7,393 bases of DNA from an uncultured Erysipelotrichales bacterium (GTDB taxonomy: Bacteria > Bacillota_I > Bacilli_A > Erysipelotrichales > Coprobacillaceae), in NCBI GenBank assembly GCA_934754755.1, contig CAKVJS010000054.1, forward strand, positions 1-7,393, read 5' to 3'. Below the pieces are notes generated by a model. It was given only the letters and a program-made list of their open reading frames with translations. It did no database searches and was not told the origin of the DNA. The translations under genes and the position numbers were made by a program. Within the stretch, counting starts at the first letter, position 1; every line of letters starts with the position of its first letter. Positions 1 to 5,945 of this stretch are shown in pieces.

Positions 1-734
1 GTAGTAACTTGTGATAGTGATATAGCTGAATGTTCTGCTGGTGTAGTCATTCCATAGTCTGTTCTGCCAGCAGGAATAAGATCCGGTTTCATAGCTCCTA
101 ATCGTGAAAATGTTCCTTGCGCTGATGAATGAATCAATTTATTAGCTAAACTATATTGTTGTTGCCATACTTCTGAATTAATTTTGCATTTTCTTCTTAT
201 ATCATTAAAAGTAATATACTTATGATTTGAAAATATATTACTAGCTCTTGCCCATTCATATGGGTCATTTGTTTCAGAAGATTCTATGTATGCTTTTGCA
301 ACCTGTTCACCATATTCAATGATAAATGCAGATATTATGGTCAGTTCATACATAGAACGCCATCTAGCATATGCACCATCAGCAAACCCATTCTTCATTA
401 GGACAATGATTTCAAGAAATTGTTGCAATGCCCGCTTGTGAATATATTTCATGGTTGTAAATGTACACTGATATTGTTTTAATTCTTCTTTAGGAAGCTC
501 ATTAGTTACATATTTGTTGTATTCCTTATCTGCATCTAATACTAAAAGATACATAGTTTCGGACGCTACAAATGCCTTATTCCATTTTTGTTCCTGGACA
601 GAGAGTATTTCTTGTTCCTGGGCGCGCCATATCATTATATTTTCATACATATGATCTATTATATATCGAGTATTATTCTCAGCTAGCTGAGAAATTTCTT
701 CCATAATATCTATTTCCTGCATGGTTGTAGTCAT
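1..734 (-). CDS. DUF5677 domain-containing protein, 5' part only (C-terminus beyond window)
   Basis: An open frame of 244 codons on the minus strand starts at ATG 734-732 and is still open at base 1, so the C-terminus is missing. The start is set by an AGGAGG (complement of 745-750) 10 nt upstream; later in-frame ATGs at codons 5 and 11 lack such a site. The predicted protein is soluble and mostly helical, without signal peptide or membrane segment. Residues 115-150 (NGFADGAYARWRSMYEL, then AFIIEYGEQVAKAYIE) and 194-240 (LANKLIHSSAQGTF, then AGRTDYGM, then AISLSQVT) match what I know of the DUF5677 family: a GA-RWR-hE helix followed by a helix with an invariant-looking H (here H202) and a Gly-rich tail. 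The family's biochemical function is unknown. It is transcribed away from the alcohol dehydrogenase from its own promoter, so the two genes need not be related. Family assignment is from memory of its sequence pattern. Confidence 0.82.
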   Translation of the reverse strand, partial: MTTTMQEIDIMEEISQLAENNTRYIIDHMYENIMIWRAQEQEILSVQEQKWNKAFVASETMYLLVLDADKEYNKYVTNELPKEELKQYQCTFTTMKYIHKRALQQFLEIIVLMKNGFADGAYARWRSMYELTIISAFIIEYGEQVAKAYIESSETNDPYEWARASNIFSNHKYITFNDIRRKCKINSEVWQQQYSLANKLIHSSAQGTFSRLGAMKPDLIPAGRTDYGMTTPAEHSAISLSQVT

Positions 735-757
735 ATTATATTTTCCTCCTATATCTT

Positions 758-786
758 ATTATATCAAGTAGGATATATAATGCCAA
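758..786 (-). promoter_or_regulatory. Sigma-A type promoter of the DUF5677 gene
   Basis: Reading the minus strand, TTGGCA (786-781) is followed after 17 nt by a perfect TATAAT (763-758). The -35 matches the consensus at five of six positions. Transcription would start near 751, just before the ribosome binding site, giving a leader of about 17 nt. Confidence 0.75.
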
Positions 787-843
787 ATATATATAAAAGG
801 GTAGAGTATAGTGATTCATTTAATTGATTAGTGGGCATACTAT

Positions 844-872
844 TTGCACGTTTGTACAAATATTTTTATAAT
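844..872 (+). promoter_or_regulatory. Promoter of the alcohol dehydrogenase gene
   Basis: TTGCAC (844-849), a 17-nt spacer and a perfect TATAAT (867-872) lie 21 nt upstream of the start codon. The -35 is imperfect (only TTG matches well), which suits a regulated promoter. A perfect 10-bp palindrome lies inside the spacer (separate entry). Confidence 0.65.
851..860. promoter_or_regulatory. Palindrome TTTGTACAAA in promoter spacer, candidate operator
   Basis: A perfect 10-bp palindrome sits between the -35 and -10 boxes of the alcohol dehydrogenase promoter, where a bound repressor would block RNA polymerase. No second copy was seen in the window. The regulator is unknown, and a 10-bp palindrome in AT-rich DNA can be chance. 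Confidence 0.35.
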
Positions 873-893
873 GAGAGTAACAGGAGGTAACTT

Positions 894-1961
894 ATGAAAG
901 GTTATGGAATGATTCAAGTGAATGAAGCTGGCTGGATTGAAAAGCCGAAGCCAAGTGTAGATCCATTAGGGGCTATTTTACGGCCTATCGCTATTGCGCC
1001 ATGTACATCGGATACTCACACATTACATGGTGGTGGGGGAGAACAAGAACAACGTATTCTAGGACATGAGGCAGTAGGAGAAATTGTTGAAGTAGGATCT
1101 TTAGTCCATACGTTTAAACCGGGAGATAAAGTTGTGGTACCAGCCACTACACCAGATTGGGAGGCATTAGGAGTACAAAATGGTTTGAGTGCTCATGATA
1201 CTAAATTAATGGGAAGTTTTAAATTTTTAACTATGAAAGATGGAACTATGGCAGAGTTCTTTCATGTGAATAATGCGGATGCTAATTTGGTTTTACTGCC
1301 AGAAGACGTAAGTGTAGAAAAGGCTCTGCTTACGGTAGACATGATGTCAACTGGATTATATGCAGACGAATTAGCAGATATACAGTTTGGTGATACGGTT
1401 GTTGTCATAGGTATCGGTCCCGTCGGATTAATGGCTGTTGCAGGTGCAAAACTGCGTGGAGCAGGGCGAATTATTGCTGTTGGTACAAGACCGAAATGTG
1501 TTTCTGTCGCAAAAGAATACGGAGCTACCGATATTATTAGTTATAAAGAAGGTAATATTGTAGAACAAGTTATGGCTTTAACGGGTGATGGAGCAGATCG
1601 AGTAATTATTGCGGGTGGTAACCAGGATACCTTTGCTCAGGCTGTTATGATGGCCAAACCAGGTGGTGTAATTGCGAATGTAAATTTCTTTGATCTAAAA
1701 GATACATTAACAATGCCTGCATATGCCTGGGGACTCGGTATGGCAAATAAAGATATTCGCGGAGGATTTTGTCCAGGTGGTGCCTTACGTATTAAAAAGA
1801 TGTTGGAGTTAGTGAAACATGGACGTATTGACCCATCCAAGATGATTACCCATCGCTTTTATGGTTTTTCTCAAATTGCGGAGGTTTTCCACCTTATGGA
1901 TACAAAACCATCCGATTTAATCAAACCCGTTGTTTTTATTGATTGGGATAAAGAAAATTAG
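894..1961 (+). CDS. adh: NADP-dependent secondary alcohol dehydrogenase (zinc type, TbADH/CbADH-like)
   Basis: The 355-residue protein is a medium-chain, zinc-dependent alcohol dehydrogenase of the Thermoanaerobacter brockii / Clostridium beijerinckii isopropanol dehydrogenase group. This group is cytosolic and interconverts secondary alcohols and ketones (such as 2-propanol and acetone) with NADP(H). It starts with the typical MKGYGM...GWIEK. The catalytic zinc ligands are C37, H58 (in LGHEAVGE, with E59) and D149 (TVDMMSTG). The four structural-zinc cysteines of horse-liver-type enzymes are absent, as in this group. The Rossmann motif is GIGPVG at 173-178. The G197-T198-R199 triad and Y217 match the NADP-phosphate-binding G-S-R and Y of TbADH, with Thr for Ser. 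Length is normal for the group. AGGAGGT at 882-888 lies 5 nt before the ATG. It forms a single-gene unit with its own promoter and terminator. The physiological substrate cannot be read from sequence. Confidence 0.95.
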   Translation: MKGYGMIQVNEAGWIEKPKPSVDPLGAILRPIAIAPCTSDTHTLHGGGGEQEQRILGHEAVGEIVEVGSLVHTFKPGDKVVVPATTPDWEALGVQNGLSAHDTKLMGSFKFLTMKDGTMAEFFHVNNADANLVLLPEDVSVEKALLTVDMMSTGLYADELADIQFGDTVVVIGIGPVGLMAVAGAKLRGAGRIIAVGTRPKCVSVAKEYGATDIISYKEGNIVEQVMALTGDGADRVIIAGGNQDTFAQAVMMAKPGGVIANVNFFDLKDTLTMPAYAWGLGMANKDIRGGFCPGGALRIKKMLELVKHGRIDPSKMITHRFYGFSQIAEVFHLMDTKPSDLIKPVVFIDWDKEN

Positions 1962-1981
1962 AACGGCAACGTTCTTTTTTT
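1960..1981 (+). terminator. Intrinsic terminator after the alcohol dehydrogenase gene
   Basis: Perfect 6-bp stem AGAACG/CGTTCT (1960-1965 with 1970-1975) closed by a GCAA tetraloop, a stable GNRA type, and followed by seven T. The stem begins within the stop codon. Confidence 0.85.
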
Positions 1982-1989
1982 GTTATACT
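1981..1989 (+). promoter_or_regulatory. Possible extended -10 promoter for the glycosylase-mnmM pair
   Basis: TGTTATACT has the TG-N-TATACT form of an extended -10 box, directly after the upstream terminator. No convincing -35 is visible at 16-18 nt. The predicted start point, near 1996, falls at the edge of the ribosome binding site, so the leader would be very short. It is weak support, but some promoter is expected here because the terminator isolates this unit. Confidence 0.35.
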
Positions 1990-2009
1990 TAACATAAGGA
2001 GGATACGCA

Positions 2010-2492
2010 ATGGAAATACATAATATTGAACCAGTCTATAACGCGGACTCAAAAATCTTACTACTAGGTTCTTTTCCATCGGTTAAATCAAGGGAAGGAC
2101 AGTTTTTTTATCATCACCCACAAAATCGCTTTTGGAAAGTAATTGCGGCGCTGTGTAGTGAGCCTGTACCTCAAAGTATCGAGGATAAAAGACAAATGTT
2201 ACTGCGCCATCATATAGCTGTATGGGATGTTATTTATAGTTGTACGATTATAGGATCTAGTGATCAAAGCATTAAGGATGTTGTTATCAATGATATACAG
2301 TCGTTAATGGATAAAACAGCCATTACAACGATAGCTACCAATGGTACCCTTGCAACCAATCTATATCGTCGTCATAGTAAGATTGATAAAAAGGTAACAA
2401 CGATTGCTTTACCTTCCACTAGCGCTGCAAATGCCCGCTATTCTCTTGAAAAATTAATTGAAACTTGGAAGGAAAGGTTGGGTGCATGGTAA
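2010..2492 (+). CDS. Hypoxanthine-DNA (deoxyinosine) glycosylase, UDG superfamily family 6
   Basis: This 160-residue protein is a member of the family 6 (HDG) branch of the uracil-DNA glycosylase superfamily. These enzymes remove hypoxanthine, formed by adenine deamination, from DNA to start base-excision repair. The hallmark N-terminal stretch is clear: ILLLGSFPS (16-24) and the HHPQNRFWKV block (35-44), in which N39 is the likely catalytic-site asparagine of this family. ATNG (109-112) and the second active-site motif LPSTSAANA (134-142) follow. It lacks the GQDPY motif of family 1 and the iron-sulfur cysteines of families 4 and 5. AAGGAGG at 1996-2002 sits 7 nt before the ATG. Length is usual for the family. 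The 3' end overlaps the mnmM start, so the two are probably co-transcribed and translationally coupled. Some relatives may also accept other deaminated bases, so the exact substrate is inferred. Confidence 0.9.
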   Translation: MEIHNIEPVYNADSKILLLGSFPSVKSREGQFFYHHPQNRFWKVIAALCSEPVPQSIEDKRQMLLRHHIAVWDVIYSCTIIGSSDQSIKDVVINDIQSLMDKTAITTIATNGTLATNLYRRHSKIDKKVTTIALPSTSAANARYSLEKLIETWKERLGAW

Positions 2493-3040
2493 TGGAAAGT
2501 ATGGTTGCATATGTCCATCGCCTCTTGCTTCAACAACAATGTGAGATAGCCGTTGATTTTACGATGGGCAATGGTGGGGATACGCTTGTTTTATCAAAAA
2601 TAGCGAATATAGTTCATAGTTTTGATATTCAAGATGAGGCAATGCAAGTAACTAATAAAAAAATCCAAGAGGAACATATTAAAAATGTACAATTACATAA
2701 AGATAGTCATCTTCACTTTGATAGGTATATTCCTAGTTTTGATGTTGGTGTCTTTAATCTTGGTTATTTACCAGGTGGTAAGCATTGTATTACAACGATG
2801 TGTTCATGCACTTTATTAACCTTACAAAAGGCACTCGATGCTTTACGTCCAGGCGGGAATATATACATCGTTATTTATACTGGTCACCCGGAGGGACAAA
2901 AAGAGGGAGAGGCAATTACTTCTTTTGTGAGTGCACTCGATCATCATGTATATTCTGTTGACTTACGACAAATGTTGAATAAAAAACAAGCACCTTATTG
3001 TATTACTATTGAAAAGTCTAAAAAAGCTAATTTTTCTTAG
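2486..3040 (+). CDS. mnmM: tRNA (mnm5s2U34) methyltransferase MnmM (YtqB family)
   Basis: A 184-residue class I SAM-dependent methyltransferase of the YtqB family, long annotated as a putative rRNA methylase. YtqB of Bacillus subtilis was later shown to be MnmM, which converts nm5s2U34 to mnm5s2U34 at the tRNA wobble position in bacteria lacking the bifunctional MnmC. Motif I is VDFTMGNGGDT (23-33), the SAM-ribose acidic end of strand 2 is FDIQ (46-49), and the family signatures are FNLGYLPGG (90-98) and YTGHPEG (131-137). ATG 2486 is preferred: a GGAAAGG-type site at 2471-2477 lies 8 nt upstream, and this start gives a 7-nt overlap with the glycosylase stop. ATG 2492, in a TAATG overlap, is a fair alternative, giving 182 residues. 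A TTG at 2465 would extend the frame but has no site. The short lysine-rich tail is unremarkable. Confidence 0.88.
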   Translation: MVMESMVAYVHRLLLQQQCEIAVDFTMGNGGDTLVLSKIANIVHSFDIQDEAMQVTNKKIQEEHIKNVQLHKDSHLHFDRYIPSFDVGVFNLGYLPGGKHCITTMCSCTLLTLQKALDALRPGGNIYIVIYTGHPEGQKEGEAITSFVSALDHHVYSVDLRQMLNKKQAPYCITIEKSKKANFS

Positions 3041-3050
3041 TTTTTTTTAT
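3018..3050 (+). terminator. Weak candidate terminator after mnmM
   Basis: CTAAAAAA (3018-3025) can pair with TTTTT-C-TTAG (3031-3040) around a bulged C, and eight T follow (3041-3048). The stem is nearly all A-T and overlaps the end of the gene, so it would be weak. Read-through into the SDR genes is possible. Confidence 0.35.
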
Positions 3051-3051
3051 T

Positions 3052-3070
3052 TTTACGTATATTTCGTAAA
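3052..3070. promoter_or_regulatory. Inverted repeat TTTACG-N7-CGTAAA, candidate operator of the SDR pair
   Basis: Perfect 6-bp arms (3052-3057 and 3065-3070) flank a 7-nt AT-only spacer. The repeat ends 8 nt before the TATAAT box at 3079-3084 and covers the place where a -35 should be. The position and dyad symmetry fit a dimeric regulator. No regulator gene is in the window. Confidence 0.45.
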
Positions 3071-3078
3071 CTAAATAA

Positions 3079-3084
3079 TATAAT
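3079..3084 (+). promoter_or_regulatory. -10 box of the SDR gene pair
   Basis: A perfect TATAAT lies 21 nt before the start codon. At 16-18 nt upstream there is no recognisable -35 (sequence near CGTATA), so the promoter may need an activator acting through the adjacent inverted repeat, or may be intrinsically weak. Confidence 0.55.
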
Positions 3085-3105
3085 ACTTTGAAAGAAGGAG
3101 GAAGT

Positions 3106-4011
3106 ATGGAAAAAGATTTTAATACTGCATGTCAGGAGTATGTTGAAAAATGTAAGAAATTAAAGGTACAATTCCCGCCACAGAGTCAAAATGAACAACC
3201 TGGTAAAGAATATTTAATGACACCCAAACCAATCTTTGATCGAGAAGATTATATTGGTAGTGGTAAATTACAAGGAAAAGTTGCGATTATAACGGGTGGA
3301 GATAGTGGAATCGGGCGCTCCGTTTCGGTATTGTTTGCGAAAGAGGGCGCAAAAATTGTTATTGTGTATTACAACGAACATGAAGATGCGATGTTTACCA
3401 AACAATATATCGAAGCGCTAGGTGGTGAATGTATACTCATTGCGACGGATTTACGTGATTCCTCATGTAGCGAAGACATTGTGCAAAAAACATTACAGTG
3501 CTTTGGTCGGATTGATATTATTGTGAATAATGCGGGAGTACAGTTTATACAGGAATCGATCCTGGATATTACGGATGAACAATTAGCGCTAACCTTCCAC
3601 ACTAATATATTTTCTATGTTCTATTTAGTACGTGCTGCACTGCCTCATTTAAAACCCTATAGTTCAATTATCAACGCAACCTCTATCGTTACGTATACGG
3701 GAGATGGTAATTTATTAGATTATGTATCAACCAAAGGGGCTATTGTTGGCTTTACCCGAGCTTTAGCACATAATTTAGCAGACTGTAAAATTCGGGTGAA
3801 TGCCATTGCTCCGGGTCGTATTTGGACGCCTTTACAACCTTCTAGTTATAGCATTGAAGATATACCAACTTTTGGATCTGACACACCGATGAAGCGAGCT
3901 GGTCAACCGATTGATGTATCACCAACCTATGTATATTTAGCTAGTAAAGACAGTATCTATGTAAGTGGTCAAGTACTGCATGTAGATGGTTCAGAATCAA
4001 CGAGTTCATAA
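3106..4011 (+). CDS. SDR family oxidoreductase, first of a tandem pair (YghA/GSP39-like)
   Basis: The 301-residue protein is a classical short-chain dehydrogenase of the branch with a long N-terminal arm that includes B. subtilis general stress protein 39 and E. coli YghA. The arm carries the branch signature QPGKEYLMTPKP (31-42) and YIGSGKLQGK (49-58). The dinucleotide-binding motif is TGGDSGIG (63-70), followed by NNAG (141-144). The catalytic residues are N167, S193, Y206 and K210 (Y-VST-K), all present. APGRIWTPL (235-243) is the substrate-side loop. Activity should be NAD(P)-dependent carbonyl reduction or alcohol oxidation in the cytosol; the substrate is unknown. ATG 3106 is chosen because AAGGAGG (3095-3101) stands right before it and the result matches the paralog's length. 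An in-frame TTG at 3088 has no site. The next gene starts 20 nt downstream, so the two form one operon. Confidence 0.9.
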   Translation: MEKDFNTACQEYVEKCKKLKVQFPPQSQNEQPGKEYLMTPKPIFDREDYIGSGKLQGKVAIITGGDSGIGRSVSVLFAKEGAKIVIVYYNEHEDAMFTKQYIEALGGECILIATDLRDSSCSEDIVQKTLQCFGRIDIIVNNAGVQFIQESILDITDEQLALTFHTNIFSMFYLVRAALPHLKPYSSIINATSIVTYTGDGNLLDYVSTKGAIVGFTRALAHNLADCKIRVNAIAPGRIWTPLQPSSYSIEDIPTFGSDTPMKRAGQPIDVSPTYVYLASKDSIYVSGQVLHVDGSESTSS

Positions 4012-4031
4012 AATAAGAGGAGAAAAATAAG

Positions 4032-4931
4032 ATGGATAAAAGTTCATGTCATAATGAATATGTAACAAAATGTAAAAAGTTGAAGGTTCAATTTCCAGCC
4101 CAATGTCAAAGTGAGCAACCGGGTAAAGAATATTTAATGGATCCTAAACCTATTTTTGATAGAGATGACTATATCGGTAGTTGTAAACTAAAAGGGAAAG
4201 TTGCGATTATAACCGGTGGAGATAGTGGTATTGGTCGCTCTGTAGCTGTTTTATATGCGAAAGAAGGGGCTAAGGTTGTTGTCGCTTATTATAACGAACA
4301 TGAAGACGCTAAGTTTACCAAACACTATATAGAGCAACTTGGTGGAGAATGTTTACTCATTGCGGGAGATATTAAAGATCCAGCATTTAGTAAGGAAATT
4401 GTGGATAAAACATTACAAAGATTTTGTCGCATTGATATAGTCGTTAATAATGCAGGAGTTCAATTTGTGAAAGATTCTATCCTAGATATTAGTGATGAAC
4501 AGTTGGCCCTAACTTTCCATACGAATATTTTTGGTATGTTTTATTTGGTAAAAGCAGCTTTACCACACTTACAAGAAGGCAGTTGCATCATTAACACGAC
4601 ATCGATTACCACGTATAATGGATCTTCAAATTTAATCGATTATGTATCAACCAAAGGTGCCATTGTAGGATTCACTAGAGCATTAGCGCATAACTTAGTA
4701 GATAAAAAGATTCGAGTAAATGCAGTTGCTCCAGGATATATATGGACACCACTACAACCAGCTAGTCAACCCATTGAGGATATTCCAATCTTTGGATCCG
4801 ATTCACAAATGAAACGAGCAGGACAACCTATTGAACTAGCACCAACGTATGTCTATTTAGCTAGTAAAGATAGTGGTTATGTAAGTGGCCAAGTATTACA
4901 TGTAGATGGCTCTGACAGTACAAGTTCTTAA
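4032..4931 (+). CDS. SDR family oxidoreductase, second of a tandem pair (YghA/GSP39-like)
   Basis: This 299-residue paralog of the preceding gene aligns end to end with it, with one two-residue gap near the N-terminus and about 78% identity by hand count. TGGDSGIG is at 61-68, NNAG at 139-142, and the catalytic N165, S191, Y204 and K208 are all intact. Two glycines kept in the first copy are cysteine here: C51 in GSCKLKGK and C132 in FCRID, each explained by a single G-to-T change in a glycine codon. Other differences cluster in residues 108-131, 181-200 and the 244-260 lid region, which borders the active site, so substrate preference may differ. GAGGAG at 4017-4022 lies 9 nt before the ATG. 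A strong terminator closes the operon. The protein should be active; its substrate is unknown. Confidence 0.9.
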   Translation: MDKSSCHNEYVTKCKKLKVQFPAQCQSEQPGKEYLMDPKPIFDRDDYIGSCKLKGKVAIITGGDSGIGRSVAVLYAKEGAKVVVAYYNEHEDAKFTKHYIEQLGGECLLIAGDIKDPAFSKEIVDKTLQRFCRIDIVVNNAGVQFVKDSILDISDEQLALTFHTNIFGMFYLVKAALPHLQEGSCIINTTSITTYNGSSNLIDYVSTKGAIVGFTRALAHNLVDKKIRVNAVAPGYIWTPLQPASQPIEDIPIFGSDSQMKRAGQPIELAPTYVYLASKDSGYVSGQVLHVDGSDSTSS

Positions 4932-4934
4932 TAT

Positions 4935-4961
4935 AAAAGATTCCTTAGGGGATCTTTTTTT
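4935..4961 (+). terminator. Intrinsic terminator after the SDR pair
   Basis: A 10-bp stem (4935-4944 with 4949-4958, one G-T wobble) with a TTAG loop runs into a seven-T tract at 4955-4961. The core is GATTCC paired with GGGATC. The stem's A-rich foot could also serve on the opposite strand, but no convergent gene is present. Confidence 0.85.
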
Positions 4962-5039
4962 GATGATCAATATTACTGTACTCAAAGAGAAATGGATAGA
5001 CAAATCCATACGAGATATATGCAAAGTCTAAAATAAGGG

Positions 5040-5069
5040 TTGCACCTGTTTTAACAAAACCCCTATACT
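5040..5069 (+). promoter_or_regulatory. Candidate promoter of the membrane-protein operon
   Basis: TTGCAC (5040-5045), an 18-nt spacer and TATACT (5064-5069) lie 21 nt before the first start codon. The -35 is the same hexamer as at the alcohol dehydrogenase promoter. The -10 is the left arm of an inverted repeat, which would make the promoter sensitive to a DNA-binding protein. A start point near 5076 would leave a very short leader. Confidence 0.5.
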
Positions 5070-5084
5070 TAATAGTATAAGGGG
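5060..5084 (+). promoter_or_regulatory. Inverted repeat over the -10 box and ribosome binding site
   Basis: CCCCTATACT (5060-5069), TAAT loop, AGTATA (5074-5079), one unpaired A, then GGGG (5081-5084). The ten paired positions make it the strongest dyad in the window after the terminators. In DNA it is a possible operator over the -10 box. In a longer transcript it would fold and hide the G-rich ribosome binding site of the membrane operon. There is no T tract after it, so it is not a terminator. Confidence 0.6.
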
Positions 5085-5090
5085 GAGAAT

Positions 5091-5945
5091 ATGGGATTTA
5101 TAAAAAACAACAAAAGATTTTTTATATTATTTATTGTATGTCTAGTAGCTATAATACTATTTACATTACAAGGGACGCATTTCTACACTATGGTAGGGGA
5201 TTATTACTCTGGCAACAAATATCAGCGTTTTATTGGCTGGGAGGTATCATCACCAATTCAATTGTATTTAGAAGTATTGGATCGTACGTATTATTTTGAT
5301 TCCTTACTTACCATTGGCACAAACCCACTACAGACTCTTATACCCATTTTTTCTATAGTTGGGTGTATCTCTTTTTATAAACGATATCATCGAATTTTGA
5401 AGTTTAGCTTTGTAAAGATTGTTCATTTTAAAAGAGAACTGTATAGGATAATAATTATAGACTCCTTAAAGTTAGCGTTAGCTCTGTTCTTTGCATATCT
5501 TTGTTTTTATATGATATGTGATCATCTGATGTTTTTTAATACTAATCCTGTGCATTCTGTTTTAGGAGAAGGTAGAAGTTTCCTCGCAGATCTGCTTCCA
5601 CAAGATTTCTATTTTCGACATACCTATTTGTATTTTTTATTTGATGAATTAGTTTGGTTCTTCTATATTCCTTTTATATATGCGATGTTGGTGCAGGCCT
5701 CAGCATTGATCATACCAAAACCTAGGTATTTCCTAGCAATCGTTATTTTATGTTGCTATGTATTGTTTATCATTAGCAATTTGATTATAGTATTTGCACC
5801 AAGATATATCATATATATTAACCCATTGTTGAGATCTATTAAAAATGTACATATGAATAGCAAAGTATTATTGTTAATCAATTCTATACCTTTGTTTTTA
5901 TCCATTGCTATTATTGAGTGGAGAGGTAGGCATGTGGAGATATAG
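5091..5945 (+). CDS. Six-TM membrane protein, ABC-2 permease-like (copy 1)
   Basis: I cannot assign this 284-residue protein to a named family. Predicted membrane segments are near residues 9-26, 75-95, 120-142, 183-206, 213-236 and 259-275. Short basic N- and C-termini and a strongly basic loop at 97-119 (KRYHR, HFKRELYR) indicate both ends inside. The loop after TM1 (27-74) faces outward and is the largest, and a second outward loop holds EGRSFLADLLP (160-170). A YINP motif (242-245) precedes the last segment. Six segments, a basic cytosolic loop after TM2 and the NP element resemble ABC-2-type export permeases such as those in bacteriocin immunity or peptide export; this is inference. The start is the only plausible ATG, with AAGGGGGAG just before it. 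It is paralogous to the next large gene; the 3' end contains the start of a 21-codon frame. Confidence 0.85.
   Translation: MGFIKNNKRFFILFIVCLVAIILFTLQGTHFYTMVGDYYSGNKYQRFIGWEVSSPIQLYLEVLDRTYYFDSLLTIGTNPLQTLIPIFSIVGCISFYKRYHRILKFSFVKIVHFKRELYRIIIIDSLKLALALFFAYLCFYMICDHLMFFNTNPVHSVLGEGRSFLADLLPQDFYFRHTYLYFLFDELVWFFYIPFIYAMLVQASALIIPKPRYFLAIVILCCYVLFIISNLIIVFAPRYIIYINPLLRSIKNVHMNSKVLLLINSIPLFLSIAIIEWRGRHVEI

Larger units (their letters stand above)
3106..4931 (+). repeat. Tandem gene duplication of an SDR oxidoreductase
   Basis: Two full-length copies in direct orientation are separated by 20 nt. Codon-level divergence is spread through the whole gene, and both copies keep every catalytic residue. 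This indicates an old duplication maintained by selection, not a recent copy or an assembly artefact. Confidence 0.9.

Noticed and set aside
1637..1840. Minus-strand open frame of 67 codons inside the alcohol dehydrogenase gene
   Set aside because: It is fully antisense to a well-supported gene and has no domain or plausible ribosome binding site.
2465..2485. TTG start extending mnmM upstream
   Set aside because: There is no ribosome binding site before it, and the extra residues match nothing in the family; ATG 2486 is better placed.
3088..3105. TTG start extending the first SDR by six codons
   Set aside because: It would translate through the ribosome binding site itself, and the paralog aligns with the ATG at 3106.
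3369..3602. Minus-strand open frame of 77 codons inside the first SDR gene
   Set aside because: It is antisense to conserved SDR coding sequence, and the peptide resembles no known protein.
4992..5009. Inverted repeat ATGGAT-N6-ATCCAT
   Set aside because: The arms are only 6 bp and lie some 30 nt upstream of the candidate -35, so there is no clear role; probably chance.
4963..5031. Short frame of 22 codons (starting MINITVLK) and a nested 14-codon frame in the spacer after the SDR terminator
   Set aside because: No ribosome binding site: the start lies in the T tract of a terminator. There is also no promoter directly upstream.
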